From Richelia sp. UBA3308 (GTDB lineage: Bacteria; Cyanobacteriota; Cyanobacteriia; Cyanobacteriales; Nostocaceae), in contig DESS01000002.1 in NCBI GenBank assembly GCA_002361335.1, positions 18,733 through 82,732 on the forward strand: DNA of 64,000 nt, written 5' to 3'. Positions within the stretch are counted from its first letter, which is position 1; every line of letters starts with the position of its first letter. The notes under the pieces are model-generated. The model did not search any database, had not been told where the DNA came from, and was given only the letters and a program-made list of their open reading frames with translations. The position numbers were made by a program, and so were the translations under genes. This document shows, in pieces, positions 17,977 through 27,493 of this stretch.

Positions 17977-18897
17977 TCAATTTCCTCAAAAATTGGCAGC
18001 TCAAATATTCGGGGAGGAGTTGTTATTCAATCTACCCTGCCTTCCCCCTGCAAGGTGCTGCTGTAATAAAATTGCACTAATAACAGCTCAAATAAATACG
18101 AGCTAATTACAAATTGAATTGCGTTTACACGCCGTGATTCGGGTGGGGTTACACTTTTTATGAATTCAATTGCCCATCCGCGATCAATTTGCCATGCCTT
18201 CCCTCCACAAATCAAGGTTTTAGGTAAAGGCATTTGCGTAAGATGCGCGATCGCGCTGCTTTTTGCGAAAGATTCTTCTAGCAATCGGACAATATTACTT
18301 AGAATATCCTCACCAGCGCCAAGCTGCGTCGAGCCTTTGTGTGCTGTAGTGTCGGGTTACCCCCGATCGCCCCATTCCCCAATTCGGTTTTTGGATAACT
18401 CCAATTAACTCATCATTTACAGCACTAGCTGCCTGGGCAAATCGAGGCAAGGGGCGTATACTTTCTCCGAATCCTGGAGTCAGTTTTTAAGTCTCCCTGC
18501 CGGGGAACACATAAAAGTGACCCCTAGCTCTACATCTCCCGCCCTATTAGCAGAGAGTTTTGAGCTTCGCGACTATTTATAAATCATAAAATGTGGGAGA
18601 AGCAATTGGACGAAGCCGGTACAATAATAACTGATTCACATTGGTAGCCATCAACAATCATCTAGAAAACGTTCTTTAATCTGCCGATGCTTTATCGGGA
18701 ATAATATCCCAGCGTCTTACACTCTACAATATAGAAAACTTTAGCGCTCCATACATAGCGGTTGGTGAATCAGTTCGTTCCGTTGCAGCGCCAGAAAATT
18801 TCTCTTCATCTCATTCTAACGCAAGGTCGTGAAAAATCAATTCCAAGTTTATGTTAAATTGGAGGGCAATTTTACAACTACGATTACCCTCTAATAA
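17977..18897 (-). promoter_or_regulatory. Long rne leader / upstream region
   Basis: A 921-bp non-coding stretch separates rne from the upstream gene, which reads in the same direction. Long 5' untranslated regions cleaved by the enzyme itself are known for rne in several bacteria, including cyanobacteria, as autoregulation. The stretch has U-rich segments on the rne-sense strand and GC-rich stem-forming segments near 18340-18560. No protein family matches any of its open frames. Its role as an autoregulatory leader is inference from family and position. Confidence 0.5.
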
Positions 18898-21510
18898 TCA
18901 AACCGCTAAAATTAGCTTACTACGATGTATGTGCAGCAGTTGGAATTCCGTTGCCGTTACAATTTCAAGCATAAATGGAATTTGTTCCGGACGCAACAGT
19001 GTACCATCATTGCGACAAGCTCCCACATACCGCAACTCGACAGCACTACTAAATGTATTATCTGGGGCAGCCAATTCGACCAATGCTTTCCGGACGAACT
19101 CTAACTCGAACAAACGTTCGCGCAGATTTACCTGTTTGATTTTACCTTTTTTCGTTTTATGCTGCACCCAAATTTCTTCTTTTATTTTGATTGCTTCAAG
19201 CCAATCTTGCCATTGAGATGAAGTTACTTCCCGATTACAACTTACAGTAATCAAATACTCTGCAGCTTCGATCACTTGAGATGCGCTGTTTGATTTTAAG
19301 TCTAGCTGCAATACATCATATATCGGCATACCTGCGGGTAATTCTTTGCTCAAATCTTTTCGGAAACTATCAATATCAATCTCCTTAGTTAGTTCAAAAT
19401 CAACAATTTCATTGTTGCTAGTAGCTCCCAAGGCTAAAGCATTTGCTATTGATATTCTTGGTTGTGGATTATACCCACCGCTAAATGATACTGGTAATCC
19501 TGCTCGTCGCACGGCTCGGTCAAAAACTCTCATCAAATCTAGATGACCAACTAATGCCATATCACCCTGCTTGCCAAACCATACTCGCAATCGTACAGCC
19601 TTGGTAGTATTAGGAACAAAATTTCCGGTAAATTCCGGTATCGGCGGCGGCTCAATCACCACATTATGACCAAAATCGGTACCGCAAACCCCACAATGGG
19701 AACAACCCTCAAAGGAACAATCAGGTACTATAGCAGATAATAAAGCGCGTTGCAAATCTTCCTTCAGCCACTTTTTGTCAATTCCGGTATCTATATGGTC
19801 CCAAGGCAAGGAAGCATCAAGGCGCTCGTCTGCGCTACTGCCCTCCATTAGGTTCCACTCACCCTCTTGCACTTGGCGATATTTCCAATAAAACCCAGCT
19901 TCAGCAATTGCCTGTTCCCAAGCTGTAAAAGCTTTATCTAAATTATCGAACCAGGAATCCATTCCCGCACCCAATTCCCAAGCACGACGTAACACCGAGG
20001 CTAAGTTTCTGTCTCCTCTACCAACAAAATCTTCCATCGCCGAAATTCGCACGTCGGTGAAATTATACTTAACTCCCCGCATCCGACGAAATTCTTGCCG
20101 CAGTAATTCTTGCTTGCGTTTAAATTCGGCGGTAGAAACTGAGTGCCACTGAAATGGTGTATGAGGTTTGGGTGTAAAATTGGAAATTGTTAAGTTAAAA
20201 TTTAAAGGCTTTTTGCCCTTTGCCCAACATTCCCGCTTTAGCCAGCTTACCGTTTGAGCAATGCCTAATACATCTTCATCAGTTTCACCAGGTAAGCCAA
20301 TCATAAAGTATAGCTTTACTTTATCCCAACCTTGTTCCCAAGCTGTTTTTACCCCCCTTAATAATTCTTCATTGGTTAAACCCTTATTAACAATATCCCG
20401 CATTCTTTGAGTACCCGCTTCTGGGGCAAAAGTCAATCCACTTTGCCGTCTTCCGCCCAGGATATTAGCAATATTTTCATCAAATCTATCTACTCGCTGA
20501 CTGGGTAGAGAAAGGGAAATATTTTCGTCTTTGAGACGATTTTTGATTTCCATTCCGACTGAACTTAAAGATAAATAATCGGAACAGGAAAGGGATAACA
20601 AAGAAAATTCATTGTAACCAGTTTGACGCATCCCTTCAGTAATTGCTTCTATCACTTTATCGGGTTCTACATCTCGCGCTGGACGAGTCAACATCCCTGG
20701 TTGACAAAATCTACAGCCTCTGGTGCAACCCCGTCGAATCTCAATCGTCAAACGGTCGTGTACGGTTTCTGCATAAGGAACCAAACCTATAGAATAAGCT
20801 GGGATAGGACTCGCAACCCGTCGGATAATCCGCTTTGGTACATCTGAACGGTTAGGATGAACCGAGCCATCAGGAGCCATATCATAGAACTGCGGTACGT
20901 ATAGACCGGGCACCTGTGTCAAATCCAGCAATAAATCTTTCCGGCTTAATAGATTTTTTTTACCTTCTTCTAAAATTAAGCCAATTTCGGGCAATAGTTC
21001 TTCACCATCTCCCAGAGCAATAAAATCGAAGAAGTCAGCATAAGGTTCGGGATTGGACGTAGCAGTTTGTCCCCCTGCAAAAATTAGGGGATAATCTCCT
21101 GTTAACCTTTCTTTCCATGTTAAAGGAATACCAGCCAAATCCAACATTTCCAAAATGTTGGTAGCTCCTAATTCGTAACTCAGGCTAAAACCCAGAATAT
21201 CGAAATCAACTAGACCTCGCTTTGACTCTACAGCAAACAAAGGTGTTCTCGTTTCTCTTAACTTTGACGTTAAATCCGCACCTGGTAGATAAGCGCGATC
21301 GCACAACTGACGAGGTTGAACATTCAATATATTATAAAGAATGACATGCCCTAAGTTAGAAGCACCAACTTCATATACTTCTGGATAAGTTAATACCCAG
21401 CGTATCGTTGCTTCATTCCAAGGTTTCCGTTTTGCTAAAAGCTCGTTACCTAGGTAACGGGATGGTTTTAAAATATCTGACGTGATTAACTTATCTACTG
21501 CAACAGCCAC
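18898..21510 (-). CDS. TIGR03960-type B12-binding radical SAM protein fused to DUF2344
   Basis: The 870-residue product has an N-terminal cobalamin-binding-like region (EVGASNLGHVILYNILN, FAGGQTATSNPEPY). A radical SAM domain follows, with the cluster motif CTRGCRFCQPG (CxxxCxxC) near residue 265. A second Cys-rich segment, CSFEGCSHCGVCGTDFG, is near residue 600. The last ~230 residues are the DUF2344 domain (VRLRVWFGKQGDMALVGHLDL, PVSFSGGYNPQPRISIA). This fusion next to rne is common in bacteria and suggests a link to RNA modification or maturation. The reaction is unknown. Confidence 0.9.
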   Translation of the reverse strand: MAVAVDKLITSDILKPSRYLGNELLAKRKPWNEATIRWVLTYPEVYEVGASNLGHVILYNILNVQPRQLCDRAYLPGADLTSKLRETRTPLFAVESKRGLVDFDILGFSLSYELGATNILEMLDLAGIPLTWKERLTGDYPLIFAGGQTATSNPEPYADFFDFIALGDGEELLPEIGLILEEGKKNLLSRKDLLLDLTQVPGLYVPQFYDMAPDGSVHPNRSDVPKRIIRRVASPIPAYSIGLVPYAETVHDRLTIEIRRGCTRGCRFCQPGMLTRPARDVEPDKVIEAITEGMRQTGYNEFSLLSLSCSDYLSLSSVGMEIKNRLKDENISLSLPSQRVDRFDENIANILGGRRQSGLTFAPEAGTQRMRDIVNKGLTNEELLRGVKTAWEQGWDKVKLYFMIGLPGETDEDVLGIAQTVSWLKRECWAKGKKPLNFNLTISNFTPKPHTPFQWHSVSTAEFKRKQELLRQEFRRMRGVKYNFTDVRISAMEDFVGRGDRNLASVLRRAWELGAGMDSWFDNLDKAFTAWEQAIAEAGFYWKYRQVQEGEWNLMEGSSADERLDASLPWDHIDTGIDKKWLKEDLQRALLSAIVPDCSFEGCSHCGVCGTDFGHNVVIEPPPIPEFTGNFVPNTTKAVRLRVWFGKQGDMALVGHLDLMRVFDRAVRRAGLPVSFSGGYNPQPRISIANALALGATSNNEIVDFELTKEIDIDSFRKDLSKELPAGMPIYDVLQLDLKSNSASQVIEAAEYLITVSCNREVTSSQWQDWLEAIKIKEEIWVQHKTKKGKIKQVNLRERLFELEFVRKALVELAAPDNTFSSAVELRYVGACRNDGTLLRPEQIPFMLEIVTATEFQLLHIHRSKLILAV

Positions 21511-21693
21511 TATGCTATTTTCTAGCTACTTCTAGTAATTACAGCTACTCAGTTCCAAGTTTAGCATTGATTTGTAGTTATGAGAGGGTTAAAACTGTAT
21601 CAATTTGCCATTCTGGTTTTATTTTATTGCTCCTTAATAGTTATCGCGTCCTGCTTTTTTGAGAATATTTTTGGAAAAAAAATATTACTTCGC

Positions 21694-22026
21694 TTACATG
21701 TTAGCTCTTAAAAATCTTGGATCTTCAAATATTTCAAATACTCTATCTAATTGGGTAAGTTCAAAGATAATTCTATGGACAGGAGAAACACAGCAAAAGC
21801 AAACGCGTTGTTTTAATTGCTTTGCTCTTCTTACGATCGATACTAATGCCATCAAACCGGCACTGTCTATAAGATCAACTTTTTCCAAGTCCAGTAATAC
21901 TATTGTATTACTACATTGATTAAACGCCGCACCTAATTCTTGTTGGATTTTCACAGCATTTACAGCATTTAAACATCCTTGAGGACTAATAATGGTAATT
22001 TTAGGATTATCAAGTATAACTTGCAT
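21694..22026 (-). CDS. STAS-domain protein (anti-sigma factor antagonist-like)
   Basis: The 110-residue protein is a single STAS domain. VILDNPKITIISPQGCLNA leads to VLLDLEKVDLIDSAGLMALV, where the Ser of DSAG is the usual phosphorylated residue, and then RRAKQLKQRVCF. Such proteins bind or release serine kinase/anti-sigma partners. Cyanobacteria also use them outside sigma control, and no partner kinase or phosphatase gene lies nearby, so the pathway is unknown. Confidence 0.88.
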   Translation of the reverse strand: MQVILDNPKITIISPQGCLNAVNAVKIQQELGAAFNQCSNTIVLLDLEKVDLIDSAGLMALVSIVRRAKQLKQRVCFCCVSPVHRIIFELTQLDRVFEIFEDPRFLRANM

Positions 22027-22399
22027 AGTTACATCCTATTCAAATATTCTTTCTGGAAGGATAGATGTATTCGACCATAATCTTTTTTTATCGCATTGAC
22101 CATTCCTCAGTCGCTCTCTTTGTAGAATCTTTATTACTGGACTATTTGTGCTTAAAGATTATCACAATCTCCAGTAAAGTGTAGCTAAATATACTTTTTT
22201 ATAACTAAAGTTCAAAAATAATCTATATAACCAGCATAAATAGTTGCTGGCCTACGGAAAAATATATTTGAAAATTATTAGCTATAAAGCAAAACGGGCT
22301 AATTGTCCCACTAGCTAATCAAACATAAAGTATCCTTATTTTTTCCTTAATCATTGGCTTGTTTGTTGTGAAAATGACAAACTACTTACCTAGTTCACC

Positions 22400-22415
22400 T
22401 GTGATCCAAATCACA
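22400..22415. promoter_or_regulatory. Perfect CRP-type binding site with adjacent imperfect dyad
   Basis: TGTGA-TCCAAA-TCACA is an exact match to the TGTGA-N6-TCACA consensus used by CRP and its cyanobacterial relatives (SyCRP1, AnCrpA). A second dyad, GTGAT-N6-ATCAC, follows at 22422-22437, and the two can pair into one long hairpin. A TATACT -10-like hexamer at 22442-22447 puts the site centre about 46 bp before the inferred transcript start of the 22496 gene. The divergent STAS gene starts 374 bp away. Confidence 0.65.
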
Positions 22416-22495
22416 AGCTAGGTGATATCTGGATCACGCTTTATACTTAAATACATCTGGGATAATAAGTATTAAATTAATAATGGTTGCTTACT

Positions 22496-22690
22496 ATGAG
22501 AACTAAGTATGGGATTCGTCAATTAGTTGAAAGAGCTTTGGTTATCAAAAAATTAACTCCTGAAATAGAAAATGAAATCAATTCGGAACTAACTCAGATG
22601 GGTTACATTTCTGACGTTGATTACGAAGCGTTAGAACTGTTGATGGCGGAAATGGATGCGGGTAGAATCAAGTTGGTTCCCAGCCTTTAA
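22496..22690 (+). CDS. Small conserved-looking protein of unknown function
   Basis: From ATG 22496 the product is 64 residues, beginning MRTKYGIRQLVERALV. It is mostly helical, acidic in the middle (PEIENEINSEL, DVDYEALELLMAEMD) and ends GRIKLVPSL. There is no signal peptide or Cys. The reading frame continues upstream to a TTG at 22487, but ATG is the likelier start. It resembles small cyanobacterial orphan proteins, and I cannot name its function. The CRP-type site 80 bp upstream suggests cAMP-linked control. Confidence 0.7.
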   Translation: MRTKYGIRQLVERALVIKKLTPEIENEINSELTQMGYISDVDYEALELLMAEMDAGRIKLVPSL

Positions 22691-22936
22691 AGAAGCCTGT
22701 TTCTTCAGATATAGAAAATTTAAGCTTAGGGATTAGTTACAAGCAATAGAAATTGTAGTACCAACGGCGTGGGTATGAGGAAACTTGAAGGCTTATTTTT
22801 TTTTTGATATAATACTCAATTAGCCTCTTTTTTGATACGGTAATTTGATACGGTAAAGGGTGTGATGCGCTTCAGTTGAATATCAAACTCAACACCAAGT
22901 TTTATTGAGAAATTCAAGTAATCCCTAGTTCATAAC

Positions 22937-23281
22937 TTATTTTGATTGGCCTAGCCATAGTTGCTGAATAAACTGATGAAGTTGTTGCTTCGCTTGTCGA
23001 GACGATTGTGGGTTTGGTTCTTTTGCTAAAATTTGGTTGTACAGTGCAATTATATGTGTATCTAAAGCTGGTTGAAACAAATTTATTGACCAGAGTAGAT
23101 CGGAACTAGAACGTAAATCAGTTACTTGCATTGGTTCACATTCTTGGGTAACAAGTAATAAAGGACGTACCCAACACAAATCACGCTCAATTACTACTTG
23201 AATAACTTCTGCATATAGCCTAGTATTGCCATACTCCAAAAAGACTATTTGTCCGGCTTGAAACTTTGTTTTAATTTCCAT
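22937..23281 (-). CDS. Conserved cyanobacterial hypothetical protein
   Basis: From ATG 23281 the product is about 114 residues, beginning MEIKTKFQAGQIVFLEYGN. The first half is beta-rich (RLYAEVIQVVIERDLCWVRPLLLV, a small barrel-like pattern) and the second half helical (QSSRQAKQQLHQFIQQLW). No known motif is visible and the function is unknown. The open frame extends upstream to a TTG at 23305 in a less likely start context. Confidence 0.65.
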   Translation of the reverse strand: MEIKTKFQAGQIVFLEYGNTRLYAEVIQVVIERDLCWVRPLLLVTQECEPMQVTDLRSSSDLLWSINLFQPALDTHIIALYNQILAKEPNPQSSRQAKQQLHQFIQQLWLGQSK

Positions 23282-23575
23282 ATTTAGGGGGCAATAGGGC
23301 GACAACCATTACGTCAGTACTACCTATTTTAAAAGCGGTGTTGCAGTTTGTGGGCAAGAAGTTGAATAGTAACCCTCGGGCAAACTAAACTAAAAAAGTA
23401 AGCTAGTACTCTCGTAATGATTATTTGCCAATGCAATAATTAATCGACCGATCAAAAACTGTTCTACTATACTAGTATGGCAATTAGATGCTATACAATA
23501 TTTAAATAACTGTTAAGTAAAGTTTATAAAACAGGTCTATTGTAGTAAACAAACGATATTCATCGCATACTAACC

Positions 23576-23857
23576 GTGTCAGTCGAAACCTTAGAGAAGC
23601 GTTCAACAACCCGTAAGCACGCGCCTCGGTACCGTGTTCTGCTCCATAACGATGACTACAACACTATGGAGTATGTGGTACAGACACTAATCACCACAGT
23701 ACCGAGCCTCAGCCAACCCCAGGCTGTCAGTATCATGATGGAAGCCCATACAAATGGATTCGCTTTGGTTATTACTTGTGCTCAAGAACACGCTGAGTTC
23801 TATTGCGAAACTCTGAAAAATCATGGGTTAACCAGCACAATAGAACCGGAAGATTAA
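23576..23857 (+). CDS. clpS: ATP-dependent Clp protease adaptor ClpS
   Basis: The 93-residue product has RYRVLLHNDDYNTMEYVVQTL, including the HNDD(Y)NTMEYV N-degron pocket. MMEAHTNGFALVI and CAQEHAEFYCETL follow. ClpS binds the ClpC/ClpA N-domain and delivers proteins with N-end-rule residues for degradation. The start is GTG 23576. Cyanobacteria carry more than one ClpS; which paralogue this is was not settled. Confidence 0.95.
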   Translation: MSVETLEKRSTTRKHAPRYRVLLHNDDYNTMEYVVQTLITTVPSLSQPQAVSIMMEAHTNGFALVITCAQEHAEFYCETLKNHGLTSTIEPED

Positions 23858-23860
23858 ACG

Positions 23861-23993
23861 AAGGAAGAAGGAAGAGCCGAAGTTGGAAGAAGGTTGGAAT
23901 TGAGATGGGGATTTAGACCGGAGGCGGAGCATCTCCGGCTCCGCCCCAACTCAATTCTTCCACCCTGTGACGGTGGGGAATTAAACCCATATG
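23861..23993. repeat. Dispersed structured repeat, copy A
   Basis: This shares a 22-bp block (GAAGAGCCGAAG + TTGGAAGAAG, 23871-23892) and a closing ACGGTGGGGAATTAAACCCATATG-like block with copy B at 46048-46160. Between them GAATTGAG (23897-23904) pairs with CTCAATTC (23950-23957), and an inner GGCGGAG/CTCCGCC hairpin sits at 23923-23945. It lies directly after the clpS stop codon. Confidence 0.7.
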
Positions 23994-24119
23994 TTTTAGT
24001 TAAAATCAACTAAATTGTTTATACCAAGTTGCCTTCATCTTTAAAGCATGGTGTAGAAACGACAATTAGTATTGGTGTGTTTATTGTTGTTCAATCTTTA
24101 CCAAGATAAAAAACTTGGC

Positions 24120-24950
24120 ATGAAAATCAACTTACTTAGTTTAGCTCAGCGCCCTGCCCCCATAAGGTTGGGCTGCTTTATTTTAAGTTTGCTTTTGCCG
24201 TGGTTATCTTATGCGGCAACCGTTTTCATTATAGTTAAGGATGAAAATACCCGGACTATTTTAACAATGGGTATTTTAGCAATTGAATTTTTATTTTTAC
24301 TGCCTTGGTGGAGTAAATACATTCATCAACAACCCCAGGGATTTCGTCATTATGGTTTAGAATTTACGGCCAAAAATGGAGTCGAGTTGCTCCGTGGTGT
24401 GGCGATTGGACTGATTAATATTCTGATATTATTCGGTTTACAAGGAATATTTGGTTGGTTAGTGTGGCAGCAACCCAGTTTTTCCATGCTGCAATTAGTT
24501 TTTGAAGGATTTGTTATTGGTTTGGGTGTAGCTTTTGCCGAGGAATTATTCTTTCGGGGGTTGATATATGATGAATTGCAGCGAGATTATAATTCTGAAG
24601 CGGTAGTTTGGATTGTGGCGATTATATTTGCTCTATTGCATTTTATTAAACCACTACCAGAAATTATTCGTACATCGCCACAATTTTTGGGGTTATTGCT
24701 CTTAGGTTTAGCATGCGCTTGGGCTAAACGCAGTTGCAGAGGGCGCTTAGGCTTACCCATAGGAATTCACGGGGGTTTAGTTTGGGGTAATTATATTATC
24801 GAGGTCGGGAAACTGATAAAATATACAGGCACGACTCCCCAATGGGTTACTGGTGTGAATAATAATCCTTTGGCTGGGGTAATGGGTTTATTCGGTTTAA
24901 CATTGCTAGCGTTGTGGATGCGCCAAAAACAGTTAAAAGTTAAAAGTTAA
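24120..24950 (+). CDS. CPBP family intramembrane metalloprotease
   Basis: From ATG 24120 the ~276-residue product has several membrane segments (CFILSLLLPWLSYAATVFII, GILAIEFLFLLPWW and others). It carries the CPBP/Abi motifs EELFFRG (EExxxR, ~residue 141), FALLHF and IHGGLVWGN, which supply the catalytic Glu and His residues. Relatives include Rce1-type prenyl-protein proteases and bacteriocin self-immunity proteins. The substrate here is unknown. The frame runs upstream to TTG 24072, but ATG 24120 precedes a normal N-terminus. Confidence 0.88.
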   Translation: MKINLLSLAQRPAPIRLGCFILSLLLPWLSYAATVFIIVKDENTRTILTMGILAIEFLFLLPWWSKYIHQQPQGFRHYGLEFTAKNGVELLRGVAIGLINILILFGLQGIFGWLVWQQPSFSMLQLVFEGFVIGLGVAFAEELFFRGLIYDELQRDYNSEAVVWIVAIIFALLHFIKPLPEIIRTSPQFLGLLLLGLACAWAKRSCRGRLGLPIGIHGGLVWGNYIIEVGKLIKYTGTTPQWVTGVNNNPLAGVMGLFGLTLLALWMRQKQLKVKS

Positions 24951-25076
24951 AATTTATTCACTTTATTCTCTAAAAAAACTCTTAAAGTTCTTATGGAAAC
25001 CGTTTATTTCAGGTAAAAATTTATCCCTCACTCCCTCCCTCTCTCACTCCGAAACTCAATTCCTGATAGTTATCTT

Positions 25077-26240
25077 TCACTCAGCAAGGGGAGTATTTAA
25101 AGGCAGGCTGATGTAACCCCATTTATCGCCTACTTTCACCCATGCCTGACCTATTTTTCCATCGACTGCACTTCTTTGGTATAAAAATAAATCACTTGCA
25201 TGGTCAAATTGCGGCGAAATAATCATTTGACCGCTTTTATCAATATAGCCCCATTTCTGATTAATGTTTACCTTTGCCATGCCTTGAGAAAATCTACCAG
25301 TGTCGTCAAATTGTGGCTTAATAACAAGTTTACCTTTCTTGTTTATATAACCATATTTATCATTTATCCATACTGATGCCAAGCCGTTAGAAAAATTGCT
25401 AGCTTCTAGAAAAGACGGCTTAATATGAAATCTACCTTTGCGATTTATATATCCCCACTTGCTATTATTACTTGCTAATGCCAATCCTTCAGAAAATCTC
25501 CACACTCGTTCAAATTGAGGTGCGATCGCCAATTTACCTTTGTGATTGATATAACCCCATTTTCCATCAATTTTAACTGCTGCCATATCTTCATTAAAAT
25601 AACCAGCATCGTTAAATTGGGGTTTAATGACAAAATTTCCATTTTTATTGATATAGCCCCATTTCTCGCCCAATTTAACTGGTGCTAGTGCCAGTTTATT
25701 CACAACCTGACTTTGCCGATCTATTGCAAAAGACATGGCATTGTCAAATTGAGGCTCGATCGCAAATTTCCCAACTTTATTAATGTAACCCCATTTATCC
25801 CCTAATTTGACCAGTGCCACTCCTTGAGAAAATTCCCTAGCAGCATCAAATTGGGGTTTAATGGCTAACAGACCATTTTGATTAATATATCCCCATTTAC
25901 CATCCATATTCACCCATGCTAGCCCTTCGGAGAATTCTCCAGCAGCATCAAATACAGGGGGTATAACCACCCTACCAATATGATTAATATATGCCTTACG
26001 ATAACCAATATATACTGAAGCCAAACCTTCTGAAAATCCGCTTACAGATGTAAATTTTGGCTGAATTATAAAAGTAAAATTGTTATTTGTATTATTTTGT
26101 AGACGTTTAGTTAATGAATTATTGGGCTTGGAAAAAGCTGGTGGTAAAGATATTAGCCAAGCCAAAGTTACAACTAAAGCAGAAATTGCTGTTAATCGGT
26201 TGCCAGCTAGGGAAAAAGTTGCTTTGGGCGATACAACCAT
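25077..26240 (-). CDS. WG-repeat protein with signal/anchor sequence
   Basis: The 387-residue product has an N-terminal hydrophobic segment (residues ~17-37, ending PPAFSKP) and then nine tandem ~36-residue WG repeats. Eight carry W/YGYI in the form KWGYIN, KYGYIN, KWGYID or KWGYIS; the first unit is worn (KAYIN). Each unit follows the pattern G-K-xx-I-xPQFD-xx-xxFSxG-xA. Such repeats form extracytoplasmic beta structures of unknown role. The unit near 25690-25740 holds an insertion (SFAIDRQSQVVNKLALAP). The gene is divergent from the IscB relic. Confidence 0.9.
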   Translation of the reverse strand: MVVSPKATFSLAGNRLTAISALVVTLAWLISLPPAFSKPNNSLTKRLQNNTNNNFTFIIQPKFTSVSGFSEGLASVYIGYRKAYINHIGRVVIPPVFDAAGEFSEGLAWVNMDGKWGYINQNGLLAIKPQFDAAREFSQGVALVKLGDKWGYINKVGKFAIEPQFDNAMSFAIDRQSQVVNKLALAPVKLGEKWGYINKNGNFVIKPQFNDAGYFNEDMAAVKIDGKWGYINHKGKLAIAPQFERVWRFSEGLALASNNSKWGYINRKGRFHIKPSFLEASNFSNGLASVWINDKYGYINKKGKLVIKPQFDDTGRFSQGMAKVNINQKWGYIDKSGQMIISPQFDHASDLFLYQRSAVDGKIGQAWVKVGDKWGYISLPLNTPLAE

Positions 26241-26371
26241 AAAATTGTGTATAAATGTTAATCCTGATGTTTACCAGTTAGATAAAGGTTAATAATTTTT
26301 TCTATTTTCAAATAAATTTAGTCTAACTAGTTTGATAACGTTTATTCTTGGTTGAATGTTCCTGTATCACC

Positions 26372-26607
26372 AATCCATGAACAGCTGTACGCTAAGCACT
26401 GAACAAAGCGTAAATATTGCTGAATTTCGGTGAGGATACAGCCAGACTTTCGTTATAAGGGTTATGACACTTTCGGGTGCTTTCCAGCCTGAAACCCTGT
26501 CGCCAGTAATTAAACAGGTGTATTTAGCCGTCGCCAGTGTTGCTGGCATGACAAGCCCTTATAACCGTGTCGAGGAAAACTTTACCCGCTCTGCGGAGGA
26601 CATGATT
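26372..26607 (+). ncRNA. Omega-RNA-like structured leader of an IscB locus
   Basis: IscB genes are preceded by a ~200-nt guide-carrying omega-RNA. Here the ~235 nt before the iscB start form a compact structured region. GTTATAAGGG (26452-26461) pairs perfectly with CCCTTATAAC (26556-26565), closing a domain that includes the GCCAG-TGTTG-CTGGC hairpin (26533-26547). Downstream of the long stem is CGAGGAAAACTTTACCCGC, then the GGAGGA ribosome site. The 5' boundary and guide cannot be fixed without relatives. Assignment rests on position, length and foldability, not on a profile search. Confidence 0.6.
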
Positions 26608-27146
26608 ATGTCTAATTTCGTATTTGTACTGAATGCTGATAAACAGCCACTAAGTCCAATTCACCCTGGCAAAGCAAGAAGATTGTTAAGGCAGCACAAA
26701 GCCGCTGTTTACAGAAAATTCCCATTTACCATAATTCTCAAGGATTTAATATCCCAAGACAAGGAGCATTACCAGCTAAAGCTTGACCCTGGCTCCAAAA
26801 ATACAGAACAGATTAAATCCGCACTTGAATCTCGCAGCCAAATTAGAAGAGGTCGCCGCAGCAGAAAAACACGTTACCGTGAACCTAGATTTTTAAACCG
26901 CCCTCGCAAAAAAGGCTGGCTTCCGCGATCAATCCTAAGCCGCATAGAAAATGTCATCACGTGGGTTAAACGCATTGTTCGTTACGTCCCCATAACGGGG
27001 ATATCCCAAGAGCTAGTAAAGTTTGATACTGACGCTTTACATAATGATGAGATTACCGGGAAGGAGTACCAACAAGGAACCTTAAAAGGTATGAGGTAAA
27101 AGAATATCTACAGTCTTTTTCAGTTTTCAGAGGATTAGATGACTAG
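26608..27146 (+). pseudogene. iscB: Degenerate IscB (RuvC-like RNA-guided nuclease ancestor)
   Basis: From ATG 26608 (GGAGGA 7 nt upstream) the product starts MSNFVFVLNADKQPLSPIHPGKARRLL, the IscB PLMP-type N-terminus. RuvC-I, LKLDPGSKNT, is followed at once by EQIKSALESR: the ~25 residues normally between them are missing in frame. The Arg-rich bridge helix (RRGRRSRKTRYR) and RuvC-II (ISQELVKFD) remain. At ~27090 the frame hits TAA; reading on one frame over restores YEVKEYL, so a base was lost, and that frame stops at 27146. HNH and RuvC-III are gone. Confidence 0.88.
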
Positions 27147-27493
27147 CGATCATGATCGCAATAAATTTAATAGTGTGTAGAGAAAAAAAATGGTAGTCAA
27201 GGCTTTAGCGCTTATTCCAATTACTAGCGTAAAAATATGCATGACACTTCTTAGACGAATTCTAAGAGATTCACTTTTTTTAAATTTAACCATGATTTAT
27301 GACCACTTACTTATATTTTCCCCTGCTATAAAAAAAAATTTTCATCACCATGTATAAAAGTTTTTCTCCCCTTACTTACTATATAAGCCTATTGAAAAGA
27401 TAGCGGTTATTACCTATTACTCATGAACATTCATTACTGATTACTCAACCCCCACAGATATGATAACTGTTTAACCGGACATGATATTATTAG
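27147..27493. other. 347-bp AT-rich spacer after the IscB relic
   Basis: A 14-bp perfect palindrome, GCGATCATGATCGC, sits at 27146-27159, overlapping the last base of the relic. The remainder is AT-rich with no open frame of note. The missing 3' half of iscB is not recognisable here, so the element was truncated rather than interrupted. Confidence 0.5.
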
